Of a stretch of 64,000 nucleotides of DNA, positions 25,350 to 33,692 are shown one piece after another (the first letter of the stretch is position 1; every line of letters begins with the position of its first letter). Where the stretch lies: assembly GCA_020634315.1 (NCBI GenBank), contig JACKBV010000006.1:62001-126000 (forward strand), in the 5' to 3' direction. The notes beneath the pieces were generated by a model. That model had not been told where the DNA came from, did no database searches, and worked only from the letters and a program-made list of their open reading frames with translations. The position numbers were made by a program, and so were the translations under genes. This DNA comes from Ardenticatenaceae bacterium. Its GTDB lineage: Bacteria > Chloroflexota > Anaerolineae > Promineifilales > Promineifilaceae.

Positions 25350-27086
25350 GTGGCACTGCATATCAGAACAGAACCAGGCATTGAACTACCAGCATATGCC
25401 AATGCCGTTTTGCAATCCATGTTTGCGGATTATCACCAATTGGTGGTAAAGAAAGAGTTTGGTCGCGGCTTTAGCGGCGGTAGAGTGTTTTTGCTACGGC
25501 CGATTCGCTCAGAACGCCCAGATTTGCCTGCGGTGGTGAAAATGGGGCCAGCTGCCCTGATTTCGCGAGAATGGGACGCATTTCAAGCATATATTCGCCA
25601 TCGCCTGCCCAATGTCGCCAACATTGAAGGCGAGCCAATCTTTAGCGACGATAACCAGTGGGGCGGTCTGCGCTATCCCTTAGTTGGCAATGGCCTTTAC
25701 GAGACCGGAAGTTTATTGGAATACGCCTTAGGGGCTTCTATTGAAGACATGGAATATGCCCTGAATGAGCGTCTCTTCAAAAGTATGAGTGTCCTCTGGG
25801 ATGATCATACACCGGCAGCCGAATTTCCTTTACGTGCCAGTTATGACGCCATTTTGCCTGTTAATTTGGTGGTCGCCGCTGCCAACTTGCCATCCTCAAT
25901 ACCCATGCGCCAGCTATCACCGCAAACTGCCCTTACCAATAGCTATCAGATGGGCGAGCTTGTGATGCTTGATGGCTTTCGCGTTACAGAAGTTGATCGG
26001 GAACAGCATGAGTTAACTTTAAATCTGGCAGCAGACAGCTCGTTTCGTATGCATGTACGAGCTGTACCAGATATTGCTGCGTATCAAGAAAACCAGCTAT
26101 TAACCCAACCCCTGACGGGTGCGGTGATTGGTACCCGGCAAATGCTGTTGCAGCAGTTGGCGGAGCAAGCTTTAGGAAGCGAGGTAAATCTTGCAGGGGA
26201 GAAGGTATTCCTGCCAGATGGCACGGCCGTATCCAACCCATTGCACTGCCTCCCAGACATTTTACGGATGTCGATTGATGCGCGTGTGGGGTCTGTACAT
26301 GGCGATCTGAACCTGGAAAATGTTCTGGTTGAATATGACCAACGTAATTGCGTAATCAATTTAATTGATTTTGCCAGTGCGCGGCGGGATCATGTGCTGC
26401 ATGACTTTTTACGCCTGGAAACGGGCTTTTTGCTCTATTTGCTGCCGCAAGTGATGACAGAGGCGGGATTGACGTTGGATGCTTTACGGCCGTTTCTAGA
26501 AGCATTGCATTTGGCGCTAGGGAATGGCGGGGAAACGGCCGTTGCCCCAGCCCTTGAAAAGCCATTTGCCATTGTGCGCATGATTCGCCGTGCAGCTCAG
26601 CCATATCTGAGCCAGCATCGAGGTTGGACAGATTATTATCACGGCCTCACGCTTTATCTGCTGGGAGCGCTGAAATTCAAGAATCTTGACACATACCAGA
26701 CCACACCAAAGCCCAAAGTTGTCGCTTTTTGGACAGCGGCTCTGGTGCAGCACATTTTGAAAAATCCCCCACAACCTGCCGTTTCCAGGCAAGGGCAATC
26801 AGCCATATCTTCTCAATCCACGAAGAACTTTGCTATCAAAGAAGGCGCGATGGTCGATCATCGCACTTTGCTGCAACTGTTTTCGGTGCTAGATAAGCAG
26901 TTGAATGAGACGGAGTTGCAGCAGCTTTGCTTCATGCTTGGTGTCAATTACAGCGATTTGCCTGGGCAAACGCGTGCGTTGAAGATTCAAGAATTGCTGC
27001 AATATTTGAACCGGCGTCACCGCGTCGCGGAAATGATGACGACGGCCGCCGTAGTCAATGATAGTCTTGATTGGCCTGCGATGTAA
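25350..27086 (+). CDS. Kinase-fold phosphotransferase with C-terminal effector-associated-type domain
   Basis: 578 residues, GTG start with GGGAGGA upstream. The aminoglycoside-phosphotransferase/protein-kinase-like fold shows the glycine loop GRGFSGGRVFL, Lys64 in AVVKMG, Glu74, catalytic loop HGDLNLEN (His317, Asp319, Asn321) and metal Asp340 in LIDFASAR. An extra beta-rich insert lies at about 200-290 between the lobes. After a linker (about 480-500) comes a helical domain (about 500-565: LLQLFSVLD, then LQQLCFMLGVNYSDLPGQ, then LLQYLNRRHRV). That resembles the effector-associated (EAD, Death-like adaptor) modules of bacterial NTP-dependent conflict systems. It may be one of the phosphotransferase-like ternary-complex components of such systems. 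Its target is unknown. Confidence 0.75.
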   Translation: MALHIRTEPGIELPAYANAVLQSMFADYHQLVVKKEFGRGFSGGRVFLLRPIRSERPDLPAVVKMGPAALISREWDAFQAYIRHRLPNVANIEGEPIFSDDNQWGGLRYPLVGNGLYETGSLLEYALGASIEDMEYALNERLFKSMSVLWDDHTPAAEFPLRASYDAILPVNLVVAAANLPSSIPMRQLSPQTALTNSYQMGELVMLDGFRVTEVDREQHELTLNLAADSSFRMHVRAVPDIAAYQENQLLTQPLTGAVIGTRQMLLQQLAEQALGSEVNLAGEKVFLPDGTAVSNPLHCLPDILRMSIDARVGSVHGDLNLENVLVEYDQRNCVINLIDFASARRDHVLHDFLRLETGFLLYLLPQVMTEAGLTLDALRPFLEALHLALGNGGETAVAPALEKPFAIVRMIRRAAQPYLSQHRGWTDYYHGLTLYLLGALKFKNLDTYQTTPKPKVVAFWTAALVQHILKNPPQPAVSRQGQSAISSQSTKNFAIKEGAMVDHRTLLQLFSVLDKQLNETELQQLCFMLGVNYSDLPGQTRALKIQELLQYLNRRHRVAEMMTTAAVVNDSLDWPAM

Positions 27087-27102
27087 AAACTGTGTTATCC
27101 AG

Positions 27103-27156
27103 AAAGGGCAACAGTGACCATTCGCTTTCAGAATGTCACTGCCGCCCTTTTTTATT
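27103..27156 (+). terminator. Terminator after the kinase-EAD gene
   Basis: AAAGGGC plus AGTGAC pair with GTCACT plus GCCCTTT (27103-27118 with 27135-27150) around a 3-base internal loop; followed by TTTATT. Confidence 0.8.
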
Positions 27157-27216
27157 GCCAACCCGACGCCTGTTTCCTTGGAATGGGTAAGGTCGGTGGA
27201 TTACTATGGACGCGCG

Positions 27217-28800
27217 TTAGAGAGACAGTAGTGTGACTTGCGTGATGGCATTGACTTTGCGCAGCGCATCAAGCACGGCTTCCGACGGGGCACTGTCCAA
27301 ATTGATGAACGAGAGTGCTTCGCTGCCTGGTTGATGCCGTCCCATGCGCCATTCGCCGATGTTGACATCATAAGCGCCGAGAATCGTGCCAATCTGTCCA
27401 ATCACCCCTGGCACATCCTTGTTTTGCATGACCAAGATAACCCCTTCAGGGCGTGCTTCCAATCGATATTCATCAACCTGGACAATGCGCGGTTCACTGC
27501 CGCCAAAGAGAACACCGGCAACGGCATGTGAGCCGCCTTCCCATTTAACGCGACAGGAGATGAGATTGGGGTAATCCAGTGCCTCAATATCCATTGTTTG
27601 CGCAATGGCAATGCCTTGCTTTTCTGCCAGAACAGGGGCGTTGATGTAGTTGAGAGGCCCTTCGATTTGATTGTGCAGAATCCCTTTCAGGAGTGCTGCG
27701 GCAATTGCGCGAATCAAATTTTCGACGGCTTCTCCCTTTGCCTGTACTTCAACTTGTGTAATGGGGCCATCGGCCAGGCCAGCCTGTAATTTGCCTATCG
27801 TTTCGGCCAGGTCCATATACGGCCGTATCGCATTAAAGCCCGGCCCGACCCGAAACGGCATGTTCAGCGTGTTACGGAAGTCATCGCCGCGCAAGGCATC
27901 GACAATCTGCTCAACCATTTGCACAGCCACATCACGCTGCGCTTCCAGGCTGCTAGCGCCCAAGTGTGGCGTGTGCAGCACATTGGACAGACCGATTAAG
28001 GGATTTTCTCTTGGCGGCTCTGCACTGTAAACATCCAAAGCGGCGGCCTTCACCTTGCCGCTTTGCAGCGCCGCGGCCAATGCCTGCTCCTCAATCAGTT
28101 TACCGCGTGCCGCATTGATAATCGTGACGCCATCTTTCATCTGGCTGATTGTTTCCGCATTAATCATCCCGATTGTTTCCGGAGAAATGGCTGTGTGCAG
28201 GGTGATGTAATCGGCCTGTGGCAGCAATTCATCCAGGTCAAGCAGCGTTACATTCAACTCTCGCCCCACTTCCTCCGAGACGTATGGGTCAAAGGCGACG
28301 ACTTCCATGCCAAATGCTTTCGCCCGCTCGGCGACCAAACGGCCGATGCGACCCAGCCCGATGATGCCCAGCGTTTTGCCATGCAGTTGTGTCCCCACGA
28401 ATTTGGAGCGCGTCCATTCGCCCTCTTTTACCGATTCATGGGCAACGGCCGTATGCCGACTGACCGCCAACATTAACGCCATTGTCTGTTCGGCCGTGGC
28501 AATGTTATTGGCTGTAGGCGTATTCATGACGATGATGCCACGAATAGACGCAGCTTGCAGGTCAATGTTGTCAACGCCAATTCCGGCACGCCCCACCACT
28601 TTCAAGTTAGAACCGGCCGCGAGGATGTCTGCATCCACTTTCGTGTCGCTGCGCACGATCAGGGCATCATAATCCGGGATGATGGCGATTAATTCCTCTT
28701 TGCTCAAGCCGGTTTTCATGTCATAGGAGGCATCTGTTATTTGAGCCAGGCGCTCTAAACCGGCTGTGCCTAATTTGTCCGAGATAAGTATGCGATACAT
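27217..28800 (-). CDS. serA: D-3-phosphoglycerate dehydrogenase
   Basis: Committed step of serine synthesis: 3-phosphoglycerate to 3-phosphohydroxypyruvate with NAD. 527 residues, the long form: NAD-binding D-2-hydroxyacid dehydrogenase (GLGRIGRLVAERAKAFGMEV, then NAARGKLIEE, then HTPHLGASSLEAQ), an intervening allosteric substrate-binding domain (about 320-450) and a C-terminal ACT domain (about 450-527; serine feedback in the family). Last gene of a SerB-like, aminotransferase, SerA operon; only 6 bases separate it from the aminotransferase. Confidence 0.97.
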   Translation of the reverse strand: MYRILISDKLGTAGLERLAQITDASYDMKTGLSKEELIAIIPDYDALIVRSDTKVDADILAAGSNLKVVGRAGIGVDNIDLQAASIRGIIVMNTPTANNIATAEQTMALMLAVSRHTAVAHESVKEGEWTRSKFVGTQLHGKTLGIIGLGRIGRLVAERAKAFGMEVVAFDPYVSEEVGRELNVTLLDLDELLPQADYITLHTAISPETIGMINAETISQMKDGVTIINAARGKLIEEQALAAALQSGKVKAAALDVYSAEPPRENPLIGLSNVLHTPHLGASSLEAQRDVAVQMVEQIVDALRGDDFRNTLNMPFRVGPGFNAIRPYMDLAETIGKLQAGLADGPITQVEVQAKGEAVENLIRAIAAALLKGILHNQIEGPLNYINAPVLAEKQGIAIAQTMDIEALDYPNLISCRVKWEGGSHAVAGVLFGGSEPRIVQVDEYRLEARPEGVILVMQNKDVPGVIGQIGTILGAYDVNIGEWRMGRHQPGSEALSFINLDSAPSEAVLDALRKVNAITQVTLLSL

Positions 28801-28806
28801 AATGAT

Positions 28807-29925
28807 TTAGCCTTGTAGATAGGATTCAATAGCAACAAACAGCTCTTCCATGTCGCTCATTTGCAAATCGCCCATGTGCGCAATGCGGAAGGTTTTGTTC
28901 TTGAGGCGTGAGCCATACCCATTGGAAATGATCATGCCCTTTTCGCGTAGATATTTATTCAGTGCTGAAATGTCAATTCCTGACTGGTTGTCAATGCACG
29001 TCACCGTTGGCGATTCATAGCCAGGGGCCGCAAACATAGGCCAGCCTTGTTCTTTGGCCCATTGGATGGTGCGGTCGCGCATGGCTAAATGACGCGCAAA
29101 CCGATTCTCCAGCCCTTCGGCGAGGAAGGCGTCTAGCTGCACGTCCAGTGCAAAGAGCAGGGAAAGGGCAGGGGTAGCTGGCGTCTGGTTCTTTTGCAAC
29201 GATTTGTCCAGCGTGATGAAGTCAAAGTAATAGCCGCGATTGGGCACGGTTTTCGCTTTTTCCATAGCGCGGTCAGAAACGGCCGCAAACGCCAATCCCG
29301 GTGGCAGCGCAAACGCTTTTTGGCTGGATGTCAGTGCCACGTCCAGGTCCCAGGCGTCAAATTCCAGCTTGACCCCGGCAATGCCGCTGACGGCGTCTAC
29401 CAAAATCATGATTTCATCACCGTTGGGAGCGCTGCGTACAGCTTGCGCAATTTCGGCTACAGGGTTAAGCACACCGGTGCTGGTTTCATTGTGGACGATG
29501 GTGATGGCGTCAAATTCTCCGGTTGCCAGACGTTCGGCCACCATTTCTGGCAAAATGGGTTGGCCCCATTCCACTTCTAGAACTTCGTTGGCTTTGCCGT
29601 TCAATTCGGTGACTTCGCGCCAGCGGTCGCTGAACGCCCCGTTGACGCAGTTCAATGCTTTGCGGTTGATGGTGTTGCGCACTGCGCCTTCCCAAAAACC
29701 GGTGCCGGAGCTGGCGCTAATCAGTACGCGCGATTCGGTCATGAAGACCTGGCGCAGTTTGGGGTTGATACGGCCGATTAATTCGGCGCTTTCGGGCATA
29801 CGATGCCCAATCATCCATTGGGTTTGTGCATCGAGAATTTCTGGCCGAACTTCAGTAGGACCAGGGATGAAGAGGCGGATATGTGGCGTGGACTGCCTGA
29901 TTGAATTTTGTTTTGAGTCGCTCAT
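28807..29925 (-). CDS. Class V aminotransferase, probable phosphoserine aminotransferase
   Basis: 372-residue PLP enzyme of the serine-pyruvate/alanine-glyoxylate aminotransferase group: IPGPTEVRPEILDAQ, then MIGHRMPE, then SSGTGFWEGAVRN, then LVDAVSGIAG and the PLP Lys in SSQKAFALPPG. Sequence family alone fits serine-glyoxylate or serine-pyruvate aminotransferase; position between a SerB-like phosphatase and SerA argues it serves as SerC. Its start overlaps the phosphatase gene by 74 bases, unusually long. An AGGAG lies 15 bases upstream of the ATG, so the exact start is uncertain, but no later Met precedes the conserved domain start. Confidence 0.9.
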   Translation of the reverse strand: MSDSKQNSIRQSTPHIRLFIPGPTEVRPEILDAQTQWMIGHRMPESAELIGRINPKLRQVFMTESRVLISASSGTGFWEGAVRNTINRKALNCVNGAFSDRWREVTELNGKANEVLEVEWGQPILPEMVAERLATGEFDAITIVHNETSTGVLNPVAEIAQAVRSAPNGDEIMILVDAVSGIAGVKLEFDAWDLDVALTSSQKAFALPPGLAFAAVSDRAMEKAKTVPNRGYYFDFITLDKSLQKNQTPATPALSLLFALDVQLDAFLAEGLENRFARHLAMRDRTIQWAKEQGWPMFAAPGYESPTVTCIDNQSGIDISALNKYLREKGMIISNGYGSRLKNKTFRIAHMGDLQMSDMEELFVAIESYLQG

Positions 29926-30703
29926 TTTGAAAAGTTATTGCTCCTGTTTGGATTAGTTTTAAAACTTTAGCTACCATTTCGTGGTAGGGGGAATCTTGTA
30001 AAAGCCGCAGGGTGGCTGGGCCAACAGCCAGTGCCAGCAGGGGGGCGATGCTGGCACTGTGGATGAAGGCTGGGGCGTTGGCGACGACTTGTTCGCGGGT
30101 GATGACACCACCAAAGCCGACGAAGAGGTCAACGGCCGTTCCCGCCAGTAAATCACTCTTGCCATCGCCAATAAGCAGGGAACGGCCGTTTTTATTCTTT
30201 AGAAACTCACGCACAATTTGCGCTTTGCCGTCACTGACCGTCAAGGCACCTTCGTGGTAATCTATGTACTGCGCATTGCCTTGTTCCGCTTTCCACCAGG
30301 TTCCGGCCAGTTCATCATAATTCAAATCAACAGCGCGAATATTCTCTTTGGGTACACCAAGAAAAAGGCCGAATTCTGTCACTGGTTCAGCCAGCCCGCC
30401 GCTGATGATATAAACTTCGTGTCCTTGCTCCTGGAGAATTTGGATAGTCGCTGCCGCATCTTCAACGAGGTTGCGCTTGTAGAAACGACGGATTTCCTGA
30501 ACCTGTTGTCGGGTCGGCTTAACCGCTTGCAGCCGTTTGCGGTACACATCTTCCAAGTCCAGGTGTCCGTCCATGGCTGCCTGTGTCAAAACCTCAACGC
30601 GCCATCGTTTCCCGGCAGTTTCTGCCAAAATGTCGATTCCCTCAATTGTGGTGAGGGTAGAATCGCAATCAAAAAAAATATGTTTATATTGTGGCCAACG
30701 CAT
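29852..30703 (-). CDS. HAD-family phosphatase, probable phosphoserine phosphatase
   Basis: 283 residues of HAD subfamily IB. Motif I FFDCDSTLTTIEGID (nucleophile and acid Asp), motif II YIISGG, Lys motif and motif III LIGDGKSDLLAG. Likely removes phosphate from phosphoserine, the last step of serine synthesis. Heads the serB-serC-serA order, and its 3' end overlaps the aminotransferase gene by 74 bases. The C-terminal 40 residues extend beyond the usual SerB end and may only be read because of the overlap. Confidence 0.88.
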   Translation of the reverse strand: MRWPQYKHIFFDCDSTLTTIEGIDILAETAGKRWRVEVLTQAAMDGHLDLEDVYRKRLQAVKPTRQQVQEIRRFYKRNLVEDAAATIQILQEQGHEVYIISGGLAEPVTEFGLFLGVPKENIRAVDLNYDELAGTWWKAEQGNAQYIDYHEGALTVSDGKAQIVREFLKNKNGRSLLIGDGKSDLLAGTAVDLFVGFGGVITREQVVANAPAFIHSASIAPLLALAVGPATLRLLQDSPYHEMVAKVLKLIQTGAITFQNERLKTKFNQAVHATYPPLHPWSY

Positions 30704-30895
30704 TTTACCTCTTTTCTTCGTCAGACTCGCGTGAGTGTAATGAGAAATGAGCCGTTTGACAAAAGTAACTGTTAACTCGCCGCGCAGAATAACATACGGC
30801 CGTTAAGAGTCAGCTTACATTTTTGATATGTTTAGCTCCTTGTCAAGCGTTGGGAAAAGCAGGAAAACGGGGCAGACTGTTGGTTTGTACTAATA

Positions 30896-30935
30896 AAGGA
30901 AAAAGCGGGACAGCATCTACCGCTGCCCCGCTTTT
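30896..30935 (-). terminator. Terminator of the carbohydrate ABC transporter operon
   Basis: AAAAGCGGG-CAGC / GCTG-CCCGCTTTT (30901-30914 with 30922-30935) with one internal mismatch. On the minus strand it is followed by TTCCTTTATT. It lies about 50 bases past the stop of the binding-protein gene. Confidence 0.8.
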
Positions 30936-30988
30936 CTTTGTCATCGCTATGCAATCATGTCCATCATAGCGAAACGCATTAAACGAGC

Positions 30989-32602
30989 TTACTCGATTTC
31001 AGACATCAATTCATCCTGGTTCTCATTGGCCGTTTCGGTCAAATTATCCAGGGTTGCCTGAACATCAGCGCCTTGCATAATCGCATTGAAAGCTTCTGTC
31101 GCGCCATCACGAGTAGATTGATAAGAAATCAACTGTGGTTCATAGTAGGAGTAAGGCAGCAAATCGACGGCCTGTGCCCACTGTGGGTTTTCAGTAAAGT
31201 AATCGGTGAGGAATTCATTGGTTCCCTGACGGGTCGGGAAATACCCACTGATTTGATCCCACTGAGCCTGTACTTCAGGAGTGGTAAACCATTTAATGAA
31301 AATCCAGGCTGCCAATTGCTCTTCTGGCGTCGTTGCCGTCACCATGATGTCGCCACCATAGATATTCTGTACTGGGTCTGGAGTTGTATGCGGAATTGCG
31401 GCTACACCCCAAGCATCAGGATCGGTGCCATTTTCTTCAGCAACGGTGGCAATGTCACCAGCATAGAACGGAATACCAGAGCTGGAACCCATGGCAAAGA
31501 TAGCGCGGCGAGCTGCAAACTCAGTATTCGGATAACCTTCGGTGAAGAAGTAGGCGCAACCATCATCATACATGCCCTTGAGGAAGGTCATCGCTTCCAC
31601 AGTAGCTGGGCTGCTGTAGTTGTAGTGAGTGCCGTCTTCCGTGAGAACATCGCCACCAAAGGCAAATGTCCATGCTGCAACAGCAGAAGCATCATCACGC
31701 AAAATGAAACCACCGGTACCATCGCCATTCGCATCGGCAGCGGCACAAGCCATTTCTTTGAATTCATCTGGTGTGGTGGGCGGGCCACTGAAGCCAAGTT
31801 CTTCCAACCAGGTTTGGTTGTAGTACATTACTTCCATGGAGCGGTTGGGCGGGAAGCCAAGGCGTTGACCACCAAAAGCGGGGTGAATGCTCTGGTTGAA
31901 GAAGCTGGGATAGAAATCATCCACAGCCGCTCCCAAACCCCAATAAGCATCCTCTACATAGGGATTCAGGTCAACCAGGCTGTTGTTCAGTTGATAGAAA
32001 GCCTGATCATTCTGATAACCAACTACGAGTGCAGCAGGAAGTTCACCAGCGGCGGCGCTAGCGTTCACCTTGTCGCGAATGTCGTTGTAGCTACCTTGGT
32101 TCTGTGCTTCAACGGTGATACCACAAGCATTGGTATTGTTGAATTCATCAATCAATGGCAGCATGTTCTCTTCGCGGGAACCGCTGTGATTGTGCCACCA
32201 AACAATAGCGACATCGGTCGGATCAACACCGGCAAAGAGGCCATCTTCGGCGATAGCACACTCGGAAAGGCCATTCATGCTAGGATCCATCATGGTTTCT
32301 TCCATTGGTTCCGCAGTTGGCTCTTCCATCGGCTCTTCAGTTGGTTCTTCCATCGGCTCTTCAGTTGGTTCCGCAGCAACCTCGGTTGCAACCTCTTCTA
32401 CGGCTGCTTCTACGGTCGGCGCAATTTCTTCCACGGCCGCTTCTACGGTTGGTCCAACTTCTTCTACCACATCTTGTACTTGATTGGCTGCATCTTGCAC
32501 AGCTTGCTCAACATTCGACGTATTACCACCGCAGGCGACTAAAACCAATGAAAGTAATAGTGCCAGCAGTACAATGACTTTTGTCCAATTACGATTTGAC
32601 AT
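30989..32602 (-). CDS. Carbohydrate ABC transporter solute-binding lipoprotein
   Basis: 537 residues from ATG 32602 (GGAGGAG upstream); the frame stays open for 44 more codons upstream but that stretch does not look coding. Lipobox LVLVAC with Cys24. Then comes a 100-residue acidic linker of repeated E/V/A and PTEEPMEEPTEE units, a tether lifting the binding domain from the membrane. The rest is an extracellular family 1 (MalE/UgpB-like) sugar-binding fold (VAIVWWHNHSG, then FNNTNACGITVEAQ, then NRSMEVMYYNQTWLEELGF, then DIMVTATTPEEQLAAWIFIKWF). Third gene after the two permeases; no ATPase gene in the window. Confidence 0.93.
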   Translation of the reverse strand: MSNRNWTKVIVLLALLLSLVLVACGGNTSNVEQAVQDAANQVQDVVEEVGPTVEAAVEEIAPTVEAAVEEVATEVAAEPTEEPMEEPTEEPMEEPTAEPMEETMMDPSMNGLSECAIAEDGLFAGVDPTDVAIVWWHNHSGSREENMLPLIDEFNNTNACGITVEAQNQGSYNDIRDKVNASAAAGELPAALVVGYQNDQAFYQLNNSLVDLNPYVEDAYWGLGAAVDDFYPSFFNQSIHPAFGGQRLGFPPNRSMEVMYYNQTWLEELGFSGPPTTPDEFKEMACAAADANGDGTGGFILRDDASAVAAWTFAFGGDVLTEDGTHYNYSSPATVEAMTFLKGMYDDGCAYFFTEGYPNTEFAARRAIFAMGSSSGIPFYAGDIATVAEENGTDPDAWGVAAIPHTTPDPVQNIYGGDIMVTATTPEEQLAAWIFIKWFTTPEVQAQWDQISGYFPTRQGTNEFLTDYFTENPQWAQAVDLLPYSYYEPQLISYQSTRDGATEAFNAIMQGADVQATLDNLTETANENQDELMSEIE

Positions 32603-32801
32603 TTTTTTAACATCTCCTCCAAAATTTAGAGTTTCAATTTCTAATCTTAGCCTGAATGAACTGCTTTGATTTAGATTTTCAGGCTTTTTCTTACGCAAAA
32701 ATAGATTTTTTACCTTGCTTTGTGAACACATCACCTCCTTAAGGGTTGTTCAACTTTTTTATAGACATCAAGCTAACCAGAAACCTGGTCAACCAGAATT
32801 G

Positions 32802-33692
32802 TTAACCTTTCAAACCGGATGTAGCAATACCTTCTGTAAACTCTTTTTGTGTGAAGAAATAGACGATGATCAGCGGTAGAATCGTGATTACAGCCCCTGC
32901 CATCCGTAGATGAGCCAGAGACCCGGCTTCATCCAGGAAGGTAAGCAGCCCATATGAAATGGGGCGCCAATCTGGTGTTTGCGTCACCAAAATGGGCCAG
33001 GCCAACGAATTCCACGAGCCAATGAAACTAAAGAGAATGACAGTGACTAATGCCGCACGCGATAAAGGAATCACGATTTGTATCAGATAGCGCATATGGC
33101 CCGCGCCATCAATTTGGGCAGAGTCCCACAGTTCGCCAGGGATTTGTTGGAAAAATTGGCGCAGCAGCAAAATGCTGAAAGCACTAGCCATAAAAGGAAT
33201 TGTCAATGCGGGCCAATTATTAATCCATTGGAGTGGCGTAATACGATCCAACCAGACAATCGTAATAAAATTGGGCACCCAGGTGACTGCTTCGGGCAAA
33301 ATCAAAGTGGAAAGCAGTAATGTGAAAAGGAAATCTTTGCCGGGAAATTGCATACGCGCAAAAGCATAGGCCGCCCCTATACAAAATATAACCTGCCCGG
33401 TAACGGAAATGAGGGCGATCTTAATGCTGTTCCAAAAGTAAAGTCCGAAGTTTGCTTCTTCCCATGCCTCGACGTAATTCCCCCATTGCGGACTGGCCGG
33501 TAAAATGGCACGCCCGGTCGCTTCTGTCAGGTTCATCAATGAAACGCTGATAGAGAAGAGGAATGGCGTAATGGAAATCAGACCACCAATAATCAGAATG
33601 ATGTAAATGACGATGCGACCAATGTCTACATGCCTTGTTTTCGGGTGGGGTCGTTTTTCAGATACTGAATTGGTAACGGGGATATTAGCCAT
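32802..33692 (-). CDS. Carbohydrate ABC transporter permease (MalG-like)
   Basis: 296 residues from ATG 33692, which overlaps the end of the first permease gene by 8 bases (ATGGCTAA). An in-frame extension to 33716 is less likely. Six predicted TM helices and the EAA loop ELWDSAQIDGAGHMRYLIQIVIPLS, the docking site for the MalK-type ATPase. Forms the inner-membrane channel with the larger permease. Confidence 0.95.
   Translation of the reverse strand: MANIPVTNSVSEKRPHPKTRHVDIGRIVIYIILIIGGLISITPFLFSISVSLMNLTEATGRAILPASPQWGNYVEAWEEANFGLYFWNSIKIALISVTGQVIFCIGAAYAFARMQFPGKDFLFTLLLSTLILPEAVTWVPNFITIVWLDRITPLQWINNWPALTIPFMASAFSILLLRQFFQQIPGELWDSAQIDGAGHMRYLIQIVIPLSRAALVTVILFSFIGSWNSLAWPILVTQTPDWRPISYGLLTFLDEAGSLAHLRMAGAVITILPLIIVYFFTQKEFTEGIATSGLKG

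Noticed and set aside
31073..32542. 489-codon open frame on the plus strand opposite the sugar-binding protein
   Set aside because: It is the antisense of a clearly coding, motif-rich gene; no family resemblance, no ribosome site, low-complexity His/Phe-rich tail arising from the Glu/Pro repeats.
32603..32734. 44-residue N-terminal extension of the sugar-binding lipoprotein with an AAGGAGG upstream
   Set aside because: It would bury the lipoprotein signal inside the protein, the AAGGAGG is only two bases from the ATG, and the internal start has a well-spaced GGAGGAG.
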